A stretch of 5,238 nucleotides of DNA from the NCBI GenBank assembly GCA_024224995.1, contig JAAENB010000687.1, positions 1 to 5,238 of the forward strand, in the 5' to 3' direction. The notes below the pieces were generated by a model. The model did no database searches. It saw nothing but the letters and a program-made list of their open reading frames with translations, and was not told the DNA's origin. The stretch comes from a bacterium. Its GTDB lineage: Bacteria; Spirochaetota; UBA4802; UBA5550. The translations under genes were made by a program, and so were the position numbers. This document shows, in pieces, positions 1 through 5,138 of this stretch. Positions within the stretch are counted from its first letter, which is position 1. Each line of letters starts with the position of its first letter.

Positions 1-13
1 GGGGTTTAACCCC
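1..13. repeat. GGGGTT-T-AACCCC palindrome at the window edge
   Basis: A perfect palindrome with 6-bp arms around a single central T occupies the first 13 bases. It lies just outside the left copy of the inverted terminal repeat. It could be the stem of a terminator whose upstream gene is off the window, or part of the repeat unit. The right copy is cut off at 5238, so I cannot tell whether it also carries this motif. Confidence 0.4.
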
Positions 14-20
14 TCCGTGG

Positions 21-142
21 TGTTGACCCGGGCAATATCTTCGGAAACAGGCCCGTAGAGGCGTTGCACTGCAACGTCTCTGAAACCACCCCGGGTAAGA
101 TCCCCCGAAAAAGGCCTTATTGAAAAAGAGTTTCTTGAGAGT
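21..142 (+). repeat. Left copy of a dispersed inverted repeat (REP/MITE-like)
   Basis: This 122-bp block matches the reverse complement of 5139-5238. Bases 21-32 (TGTTGACCCGGG) and 123-142 match exactly. Over 21-80 about 51 of 60 positions agree by hand count without gaps. The middle (81-122) is diverged and about 22 bp longer than in the right copy. A near-perfect palindrome lies at its core (57-81), and ACCCGGG at 26-32 can pair with CCCGGGT at 90-96, which would enclose that palindrome in a larger stem. It contains no coding sequence or transposase. Short palindromes with the core ACGTTGCA.TGCAACGT are, from memory, common intergenic repeats in several bacterial phyla, so this is best read as a multicopy non-autonomous repeat. 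Confidence 0.75.
57..81. repeat. Core palindrome of the left repeat copy
   Basis: Arms of 12 nt surround a central C at position 69. Eleven pairs are Watson-Crick and one (61/77) is G-T. The same core occurs at 5180-5200 with a 10-bp perfect stem. In single-stranded DNA or RNA it would form a stable hairpin with a minimal loop, typical of REP-type elements. Confidence 0.8.
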
Positions 143-276
143 GCGGACCCGCCACGGCCGGGAAAAAATACAAAAGAAACTGATTAGAAAAAGGATTGGG
201 AATAAAAGAGACTGCTTCCCGGAACTCTGTCAACTGTTAACCGGCAACTGATTCCAGTTTCTTAAGAGAGGCCACG
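143..276. other. Leader region of the 179-aa gene, with weak inverted repeats
   Basis: This non-coding stretch separates the left repeat from the first gene. It holds a 9-bp inverted repeat (AAGAAACTG at 174-182 and CAGTTTCTT at 255-263), a smaller nested pair (GGGAA with TTCCC near 198-220), and two direct CAACTG copies at 231-236 and 245-250. I see no good -35/-10 pair. The purine-rich GAGAGG just before 277 is the likely ribosome binding site, with its GAGG 5 nt from the ATG. Confidence 0.35.
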
Positions 277-816
277 ATGAAAACAGCACAATTTTTAACC
301 CACATAGAATCTTTTTTGCGGGAAAAAAACATACCTTTTGAAAAAGTGAAAACCCTGTCTCCTTCTTGTACGGCGGATATATTCGCGAAGAAAACCGGCA
401 GAAGCCTGGGGTTTCTTTTTCCCTATGAAGATTATTATTTTTTTCACGACCTTTCGGGCAGGGATATAAATACGAAAGAGAGTCTTATTTCTTTGCATGA
501 AGCAGCCCGGGAGTATGCGGACTCCTTTTACCGGCTCCCAAAAGCGCTTCGGTATAAAGTACCTAATATTTTAACTGTAGCAGTATCGGACAGAAGTTTT
601 TCTATTGATATGGTGCAGTACGCGAAAGAGAGTACACATTCGGTCATTGGAGGAGAAAAGCATTCACTCTATCTTGTTGATCTCATAAACAAGCATATCG
701 TTTCGCAGGGGCTGGAAGTTACTTATTCCGGAGGAACGCAGATAACATTCAACCAGGTTAATCCCACCAACCGGTCATTTCACCTTGTCCATGAAATGAC
801 CGAAACGATTCTATGA
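277..816 (+). CDS. Uncharacterised 179-aa cytoplasmic protein
   Basis: I do not recognise this family. The ATG at 277 is supported by GAGG at 268-271, 5 nt upstream, and the frame runs open to TGA at 814-816. The protein has no signal peptide or membrane segment, so it is probably soluble and cytoplasmic. The first half is aromatic and acidic (FLFPYEDYYFFHD, residues 46-58) after TADIFAKKTGRS (32-43). The second half alternates hydrophobic strands (NILTVAV, 97-103) with a GGEKHSLYLVDLI stretch (125-137) and ends in a helix-like HLVHEMTETIL. An alpha/beta fold is plausible. The spaced D34, E51 and D52 recall a nuclease-like active site, but that is speculation. Its 3' end overlaps the stop of the convergent small gene by 6 bp, so expression of one could interfere with the other. 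It may equally be a lone hypothetical gene. Confidence 0.75.
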   Translation: MKTAQFLTHIESFLREKNIPFEKVKTLSPSCTADIFAKKTGRSLGFLFPYEDYYFFHDLSGRDINTKESLISLHEAAREYADSFYRLPKALRYKVPNILTVAVSDRSFSIDMVQYAKESTHSVIGGEKHSLYLVDLINKHIVSQGLEVTYSGGTQITFNQVNPTNRSFHLVHEMTETIL

Positions 817-984
817 AATCTGTTTAACTTCGCACTTGCCCTGCCCGGCAAGCATGGATATTAAAGCAACCCGCTCTGCACGATCAAAATCGAATTGCTT
901 TGCGTTGAGAATATCATTCTCCCATGTGCCGATCTTGTCCCCGGCATAGGTATGATAGGTCTGATTAACAATGATATACTTCAC
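811..984 (-). CDS. Small 57-aa protein with GTG start, unknown function
   Basis: The minus strand carries a clean frame from GTG (984-982) to TAG (813-811). A textbook GGAGG lies 6 nt upstream, separated by a T-run. The product begins MKYIIVNQTYHTYAGDKIGT (start Val read as Met) and continues through WENDILNAKQFDFDRAERVA to a C-terminal CEVKQIS. It has no signal peptide or membrane segment. The composition is that of a real folded protein: a first beta strand (KYIIVN), an amphipathic helix (FDRAERVALISML) and a last strand (CEVKQI). This suggests a compact beta-alpha-beta domain of the kind found in small phage or accessory proteins; that is inference only. The stop overlaps the last codons of the convergent 179-aa gene. 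A possible promoter is TTGAAA (1055-1050) with AATGAT (1033-1028), 16 bp apart. Confidence 0.7.
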   Translation of the reverse strand: MKYIIVNQTYHTYAGDKIGTWENDILNAKQFDFDRAERVALISMLAGQGKCEVKQIS

Positions 985-990
985 AAAAAA

Positions 991-995
991 CCTCC
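991..995 (-). promoter_or_regulatory. GGAGG ribosome binding site fixing the GTG start
   Basis: Read on the minus strand, GGAGG lies 6 nt before the GTG at 984. It is the strongest Shine-Dalgarno in the window together with that of htpG. No ATG occurs in the same frame near it, so it decides the GTG start and argues that the 57-aa frame is translated. Confidence 0.7.
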
Positions 996-1174
996 GTTAA
1001 CTGGTACTTACTACTCAAAAGCGGAAAATCATTAGCGACATAATATTATTTTCAAAGATTAACATATAAATAATTAATTACAAATTAATTTTAGTTCTCC
1101 AAACAATTTTGTGCAATCCGGCCGGACGGTATTATGTCTCATGGTGTACATATATCTTTTTTTGTCAAGAACTT

Positions 1175-1197
1175 TATAATAAGTGGACATACTTATT
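1175..1197 (+). promoter_or_regulatory. Possible promoter -10 overlapped by an operator-like palindrome
   Basis: A perfect TATAAT is at 1175-1180, but no convincing -35 lies 16-18 bp upstream, where the sequence is ATATCT-like. Overlapping it, AATAAGT (1178-1184) and ACTTATT (1191-1197) form a 7-bp inverted repeat with a 6-nt spacer. Its centre falls about where transcription would start, as expected for a repressor site. The T-run that follows (1196-1202) means the stem could also act as a weak hairpin signal. If the promoter is used, the SprA-related gene would have a leader of about 110 nt. Confidence 0.3.
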
Positions 1198-1296
1198 TTT
1201 TTGTGATACTTTGTGTGTGTTATTCGGGAAATAAATGCTAAAGTTTTTATACAGAACGACCGAAATTAGTATATCAGGGTATACCAGGCAAAAAAT

Positions 1297-1899
1297 ATGA
1301 TGTCAGTAAATAGCATATCAAGCAATAATATCATAATCGGGCGTATTTCAAAAGACCGGGTGTTGGTCCAAAAAAAGGTAAACCCCGATCCGGCTAAGGG
1401 GCTTTCGGAATCCGAGAAGTCCCAGGTCGACAGGCTTAGAAAGCGCGACAAAGATGTTCGGGTACATGAAGGAAGCCATACGACTTCTTCCGGAGTGAGA
1501 GCCATAGGCGGGCCCCGGTATACCTACGCCATGGGCCCTGACGGAAAACCATACGCAATCGGCGGAGAGGTTACCATTGTCGTAGGAGCATCCTCTACCG
1601 CGAACGATGCCATTAGCAAAGCCCGGGATCTTCGCAATGCTGCCCTCTCTACAGGAAGTCCCTCTCCACAGGATATGGCGGCAGCGTCTGCGGCAAATGA
1701 CATGGAACTTGAAGCCCTGGCTCATAAAGCTCGAGAAAACAAACAAAATACCACCATAAATTATCAGGCTAATAATTCCTTCTCCCCAAACCCGCGCAAG
1801 AACGCTATGGCTTCAGCAATAAACGCATACCAGACAGAAGCCCTTCACAGCAGCGGCAACCTGTTTGAGAAAAACGATTCAATTAATTTCCAGGTATAG
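1297..1899 (+). CDS. SprA-related putative zinc metalloprotease (CJM1_0395 family)
   Basis: This 200-aa protein matches the SprA-related family, usually annotated as putative metalloprotease of the CJM1_0395 family. Its signature runs from D51 and the HExxH motif H57-E58-G-S-H61, through a glycine-rich turn and YTYAMGPDGKPYAIGGEV (75-92), to LRNAALSTGSPSPQDMAAAS (112-131). H57 and H61 would bind zinc, with E58 as catalytic base. E91 in GGEV is a reasonable third ligand, but that is inference. There is no signal peptide or membrane helix; the N-terminal 35 residues and the C-terminal 50 look disordered and are poorly conserved in such proteins. The physiological substrate of the family is, to my knowledge, unknown. 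The start is either ATG 1297 or ATG 1300, with only a weak AGG (1286-1288) as ribosome binding site. It converges on htpG across a REP-like hairpin. Confidence 0.85.
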   Translation: MMSVNSISSNNIIIGRISKDRVLVQKKVNPDPAKGLSESEKSQVDRLRKRDKDVRVHEGSHTTSSGVRAIGGPRYTYAMGPDGKPYAIGGEVTIVVGASSTANDAISKARDLRNAALSTGSPSPQDMAAASAANDMELEALAHKARENKQNTTINYQANNSFSPNPRKNAMASAINAYQTEALHSSGNLFEKNDSINFQV

Positions 1900-1904
1900 A
1901 AGGC

Positions 1905-1936
1905 AGGTACAAGGAGAAAGGTACAAGGCGCAAGGC
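1905..1936. repeat. AGGTACAAGG direct repeats
   Basis: AGGTACAAGG occurs at 1905-1914 and again at 1919-1928, followed by the related CGCAAGGC (1929-1936). This is the left half of a low-complexity, REP-like intergenic block. Its right half is the TTGAACC heptamer array at 1976-1995. Confidence 0.7.
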
Positions 1937-2001
1937 AAATAACCTCGAACCCCTGTGCTGAGCGGAGCCGAAGCATTGAACCTTGAACCTTGAACTTTTT
2001 T
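1921..2001 (+). terminator. Terminator-like long hairpin plus T-tract after the SprA-related gene
   Basis: Bases 1921-1935 pair with 1981-1995 at 12 of 15 positions, and the stem is followed at once by six T residues (1996-2001). The loop of about 45 nt contains a quasi-palindrome TGCTGAGCGGAGCCGAAGCA (1956-1975). The structure is long-looped for an intrinsic terminator, but its place 21 bp after the stop codon and before a T-run fits transcription stop on the plus strand. It has no T-run on the minus side, so it would not serve htpG equally well. Confidence 0.5.
1976..1995. repeat. TTGAACC heptamer tandem repeat
   Basis: Two full TTGAACC copies and a third lacking the final C (TTGAAC) run in tandem at 1976-1995. 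They form the right arm of the REP-like hairpin whose left arm is the GTACAAGG block. Such heptamers are prone to copy-number change by slippage. Confidence 0.7.
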
Positions 2002-2002
2002 C

Positions 2003-3880
2003 TTAAAGCGCTCTGCCCATCACTCTGTTCAGTCTTTTTACAAACTGGGTTGGGCTTGAAAGTTCAACACCTTCTATAAGCATGGCCTGCTCAAGAAGAA
2101 GATGACTTACATCGCTGATGGCGTCGGTATCACTCATGTCCGATAGTTTTTGCACTATCTCATGATTGGGATTAACCTCAAGGATCGGTTTAAAATCCGT
2201 CATAGCGTCCTGTCCCATGGCTTTGAGCATATTCTGCATCTGGGCTGTGGGATCATTTTCATCTGCCACAATACAGGATGGAGAATCACTCAAACGGGTA
2301 CTGGCTTTGACATCTTTAACCACTTCACCAAGAGCGCTCTTAATTTTCTCAATTACGGGTTCAATCTCTTTTTCTTTCTCTTTATCTTCATCGGTCTTTA
2401 AGTCTTCAGCCGCATTGCTCCTGTTAACCGATTTCATGTCGATATCTTTGTACTTGAACATTGTCGTAACAACGATCTCATCGATCTCGTTATCCATTAC
2501 CAGGACTTCGATATCTTTATCTTTGTACATTTCCAGAAGCGGGGAATTTCTCAAGCTCTCTTCTTTACCACCGGTAATATAATAGATCGCGCTCTGATCT
2601 TCCTGCATCCGCTCAACATACTCCGCAAGAGATACATACTCATCGTTTTTAGTCGACTTATACATAACCAGGTCCATCAGTCTTTCCCTGTTGTCGAAAT
2701 CCTGGTAAAGCCCTTCTTTAATGGGAACTCCAAACTCTTTCCAGAACCGGAGATATTTTTCCTTTTCATTCCGCTGTATCTTTTCCAGCTCGCCCAAAAT
2801 CTTCTTAACCGAAGAAGACTTGATCTTGGCCATAACCCTGTTCTGCTGCAAGATCTCCCTGCTCACATTCAACGGCAAATCCTCGGAATCAATAACTCCC
2901 TGAATAAACCTGAGATAGGTTGGCATGAGTTCTTTATCATCATCAGTAATAAAAACCCGCTTTACATAGAGCTTAACTCCGGGCTTGTAATCCGCTCTAA
3001 AAAGGTCAAAAGGAGCCTTCTGGGGAATAAAAAAGAGGGTGGTATAATCCATGGTTCCTTCCGCGTGCGTATGCACATAATGCAGCGGTTCTTCCTCACC
3101 CATATGAGAAAGAGTTTTATAAAACTCATTATAATCCTCTTCTTTCAGTTCATTTTTTGAACGCTTCCACAGTGCTGAAGCGGCATTGACCTGCTCAACT
3201 TTCTGCTCCTTCTTTTCGGTTTTATCATCACCTTCTCCCTCCCATGTGGTATCTTCATATTCAAGAAAAATGGGAAAAGGAACATGATCGGAATACTTTT
3301 TAATTACGTCCGATATTTTCCACCGGTCGGCGTATTCATTCCCTTCTTCGTTAAGATGCAGAATCACCGTGGTTCCGGCCTCATCTCTTTCCGCTTCCGA
3401 TATTTCAAAACCCGTATTACCGTCACTTTCCCATTTAGTCGCAGTATCTTCACCAGCTTTTTTACTAATGACTTCAACTTTTTCCGCAACCATATAGGAA
3501 GAGTAAAATCCAACTCCAAACTGGCCAATAAGATTGGAATCTTTTTTGGCATCTCCCGTTAGCTGTGCAACAAAGTTCTTCGTTCCGGAACGTGCGATTG
3601 TTCCCAGGTTTTCCCTTAATTCTTCTTCGCTCATTCCAATACCTGAATCGGAAATAGTCAGGGTCTTTTTGTCCTTGTCATCGAAAGAAATATCGATCCT
3701 GGGGTCAAACGAAAGCTCTTTGTAGTTCTCATCGGTCAGGGTTAAGAATTTAAGCTTGTCCAGAGCATCCGACGCGTTTGAGATCAATTCTCTTAGAAAA
3801 ATCTCTTTATGAGAGTATAATGAATGAATTATCAGGTGGAGTAACTGGTTTACTTCTGTTTGAAATTCATGCTTTGACAT
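2003..3880 (-). CDS. htpG: Molecular chaperone HtpG (bacterial Hsp90)
   Basis: A 625-aa cytosolic ATP-dependent chaperone that works as a dimer on late folding intermediates, usually with DnaK. The length is essentially that of E. coli HtpG. The N-terminal GHKL ATPase domain (about 1-215) shows ELISNASDALDKL (31-43) with catalytic E31 and N35, DSGIGM (78-83), GTIARSGT (93-100) and GQFGVGFYSSYMV (119-131). A short charged linker (about 212-230) leads to the middle domain, with LNVSREILQQNR (337-348) carrying the ATP-contacting R341. The C-terminal dimerisation domain ends in VMGRAL; there is no MEEVD tail, as expected for bacteria. The start is fixed by AAGGAG (3895-3890), 9 nt upstream, and the MSKHEFQTEV opening. 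No truncation or missing motif is seen. It is transcribed alone, convergent with the SprA-related gene and divergent from the 330-aa gene. Confidence 0.98.
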   Translation of the reverse strand: MSKHEFQTEVNQLLHLIIHSLYSHKEIFLRELISNASDALDKLKFLTLTDENYKELSFDPRIDISFDDKDKKTLTISDSGIGMSEEELRENLGTIARSGTKNFVAQLTGDAKKDSNLIGQFGVGFYSSYMVAEKVEVISKKAGEDTATKWESDGNTGFEISEAERDEAGTTVILHLNEEGNEYADRWKISDVIKKYSDHVPFPIFLEYEDTTWEGEGDDKTEKKEQKVEQVNAASALWKRSKNELKEEDYNEFYKTLSHMGEEEPLHYVHTHAEGTMDYTTLFFIPQKAPFDLFRADYKPGVKLYVKRVFITDDDKELMPTYLRFIQGVIDSEDLPLNVSREILQQNRVMAKIKSSSVKKILGELEKIQRNEKEKYLRFWKEFGVPIKEGLYQDFDNRERLMDLVMYKSTKNDEYVSLAEYVERMQEDQSAIYYITGGKEESLRNSPLLEMYKDKDIEVLVMDNEIDEIVVTTMFKYKDIDMKSVNRSNAAEDLKTDEDKEKEKEIEPVIEKIKSALGEVVKDVKASTRLSDSPSCIVADENDPTAQMQNMLKAMGQDAMTDFKPILEVNPNHEIVQKLSDMSDTDAISDVSHLLLEQAMLIEGVELSSPTQFVKRLNRVMGRAL

Positions 3881-3945
3881 TGTTAAATTCTCCTTGTTTT
3901 ATATAATTTTAATACATTTTGACGCATATGTCGCATGTTTAGAAC

Positions 3946-3975
3946 GTTAAAATGCCAAAATGCCATATTAGTCAA
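3946..3975 (-). promoter_or_regulatory. Likely htpG promoter (sigma-70-like)
   Basis: On the minus strand TTGACT (3975-3970, 5 of 6 to consensus) is followed after 18 bp by TTTAAC (3951-3946, 4 of 6). The spacer carries the 8-bp tandem repeat GGCATTTT x2. The resulting leader would be about 60 nt and includes AAGGAG. I see neither a CIRCE inverted repeat nor a clear sigma-32 -10 (CCCCAT-type), so the heat-shock control usual for htpG is not evident here. Confidence 0.4.
3949..3964. repeat. 8-bp tandem repeat in the htpG promoter spacer
   Basis: AAAATGCC is repeated perfectly and without gap at 3949-3956 and 3957-3964. Lying between the putative -35 and -10 of htpG, it could be a double half-site for a regulator, or a slippage product that changes spacer length by 8 bp. 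Confidence 0.6.
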
Positions 3976-4019
3976 GGAATTTTTAGATCAGGGTATTTTT
4001 CTATAAAACAAAAAAATAT

Positions 4020-4048
4020 TTGAAAAAGTATTGCTGTGTATATATTAT
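4020..4048 (+). promoter_or_regulatory. Sigma-70-type promoter for the 330-aa gene
   Basis: TTGAAA (4020-4025, 5 of 6) and TATTAT (4043-4048, 5 of 6) are separated by the ideal 17 bp. The predicted start of transcription, near 4055, falls on the Shine-Dalgarno AGGAG (4055-4059), which lies 7 nt before the ATG at 4067. The leader would therefore be only about 12 nt, unusually short, or an upstream promoter is used instead. Confidence 0.55.
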
Positions 4049-4066
4049 TGAAACAGGAGTCTATCT

Positions 4067-5059
4067 ATGAAAAACATGAAAAAATACCGGTTTATTGTTA
4101 TATTTTTGCTCTCACTGGTCCTTTGCAGCACTTCTGGCAATAGTGATCCCTGGAAGCTGGTGCAGCAGACTCCCCATAAAAAGATCCAATTACTTTCATT
4201 TGATCCTTCTTCCCCGGTAATTTCCCGGATAGCGTCCTGTCCTAATGATCTCCTTAAACTCTGGAAAAAATTAGACAAGCGCGATAATTATTCCCCATAT
4301 ACTCCTTCGCGGAATGAGATAAAAATCATACAGGAAGCTCTTAATAAACTTCCTCGCCTGCATAAAAAAGTCTTGAAAGAAAGGCTTATTGGCATCTATT
4401 TTATCAACAATTTTCACGGCAGCGGTGTTACTGATTGGACTATAAACAGTGATAATCGCATTTATACGTATATAATAATCAATCCATCGGTACTTACCAA
4501 AGATTTCTCCACTCTTGTAACCCAAAAAGACAAAACCTGTTTTAATATCAATGATCCTTCCATTGATATTTCCATCAATTGCGGCAAAAAATACAGCGGT
4601 TTTCTCTATATACTTCTTCATGAGTCGACTCACGCGGTTGATTATGTTGTGAACATTACTCCCTATGTTGAGCCGGATATGGTCAAATATAATAAAAATG
4701 CCCCTCAAAAGACCCCTTTTACCAAATGGATCTGGGATACATACAAAAAACCCGAAACCGCTTACCCTTTTAGAACGGATGTTACGTTCTATGGTTTTAA
4801 CAAGGGTCCCCGGGTAAATATCGTGCGGGCGCTCGACATGTACAGCAGCCTCTCCCGCTCCCCATTCGTTTCATTATACGGCAGCCTCAACTGGGCCGAA
4901 GACCTGGCCGAGTTTGTTACCTATTATCACCTTACCCAAAAACTGGGTGAAAAATACGTCATATCCGTTAAAAAAAATAACAAAGTACTTTTTTCGTACG
5001 AACCAATGAAGAGCGCTGCTGTTAAAGAGCGGTTCTCTACTATGAAACGGTTTTATTAA
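4067..5059 (+). CDS. Exported putative zinc metallopeptidase with HESTH motif
   Basis: A 330-aa protein I cannot place in a named family. The N-terminus is an export signal: basic MKNMKKYR, hydrophobic core 9-19 (FIVIFLLSLVL), then C20. LVLC is a non-canonical lipobox, so it may be a lipoprotein or be cut by signal peptidase I near STSG. The mature part has FLYILLHESTHAVDYV (179-194), giving the zincin motif H185-E186-S-T-H189. About 90 residues later NWAEDLAEFVTYYHL (275-289) offers E278 or E282 as third zinc ligand, the HExxH...E arrangement of gluzincin-type peptidases. C158 and C172 flank a short loop before the helix and could form a disulfide in the periplasm. The likely place of action is the cell envelope or exterior; the substrate is unknown. 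ATG 4067 is preferred over M4 (4076) because AGGAG is 7 nt upstream. The gene is AT-rich and stands alone, divergent from htpG. Confidence 0.8.
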   Translation: MKNMKKYRFIVIFLLSLVLCSTSGNSDPWKLVQQTPHKKIQLLSFDPSSPVISRIASCPNDLLKLWKKLDKRDNYSPYTPSRNEIKIIQEALNKLPRLHKKVLKERLIGIYFINNFHGSGVTDWTINSDNRIYTYIIINPSVLTKDFSTLVTQKDKTCFNINDPSIDISINCGKKYSGFLYILLHESTHAVDYVVNITPYVEPDMVKYNKNAPQKTPFTKWIWDTYKKPETAYPFRTDVTFYGFNKGPRVNIVRALDMYSSLSRSPFVSLYGSLNWAEDLAEFVTYYHLTQKLGEKYVISVKKNNKVLFSYEPMKSAAVKERFSTMKRFY

Positions 5060-5090
5060 GAACCGGTCACCGTATCATAATACTTTTTTT
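5048..5090 (+). terminator. Weak terminator after the metallopeptidase gene
   Basis: A stem CGGTT (5048-5052) with AACCG (5061-5065), extended by a G-T and a T-A pair, spans the stop codon. It is followed by a minor GTAT-CATA-ATAC stem (5072-5083) that leads directly into seven T residues (5084-5090). The T-tract is convincing; the adjoining 4-bp stem is short. Confidence 0.45.
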
Positions 5091-5138
5091 CAACCAGAAC
5101 AACAGAAGTCTCTACCTGCCGATCCGGGATGCTCCAGT

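Larger units (their letters stand above)
985..1296. other. AT-rich intergenic region between divergent genes
   Basis: This 312-bp stretch lies between the starts of the 57-aa gene (-) and the SprA-related gene (+), so it should hold both promoters. It contains AATTAATT twice (1072-1079 and 1083-1090, 3 bp apart), a GC-rich perfect palindrome TCCGGCCGGA (1117-1126) standing out in AT-rich DNA, a TATAAT hexamer (1175-1180) and an AATAAGT/ACTTATT inverted repeat (1178-1197). I found no RNA gene and no further small frame with a good start. Confidence 0.5.

Noticed and set aside
1152..1168. Minus-strand promoter starting at TTGACA (1168-1163)
   Set aside because: No acceptable -10 at 15-19 bp; the downstream sequence is GC-containing (ACCATG). 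It would also lie far from the 57-aa gene.
1348..1746. 132-aa open frame on the minus strand
   Set aside because: Antisense shadow of the SprA-related gene, whose conserved motifs are read on the plus strand.
1905..1995. CRISPR-like short repeats
   Set aside because: Units are 7-10 bp, contiguous or irregularly spaced, without spacers of uniform length and without cas genes.
2150..2582. Overlapping plus-strand frames of 83 and 138 aa
   Set aside because: Antisense to the C-terminal part of htpG, serine/isoleucine-rich shadow composition, no start signals.
3364..3725. Further short frames (3364-3552 minus; 3284-3562 and 3534-3725 plus)
   Set aside because: All fall inside htpG in other frames and show shadow composition without ribosome binding sites.
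3881..4066. CIRCE or sigma-32 heat-shock element upstream of htpG
   Set aside because: No TTAGCACTC-N9-GAGTGCTAA and no CCCCAT-type -10 at proper spacing after CTTGAC.
4271..4708. 145-aa open frame on the minus strand
   Set aside because: It lies wholly inside the 330-aa gene in antisense, lacks a clear ribosome binding site and its product resembles no protein. The plus frame has signal peptide and zincin motifs.
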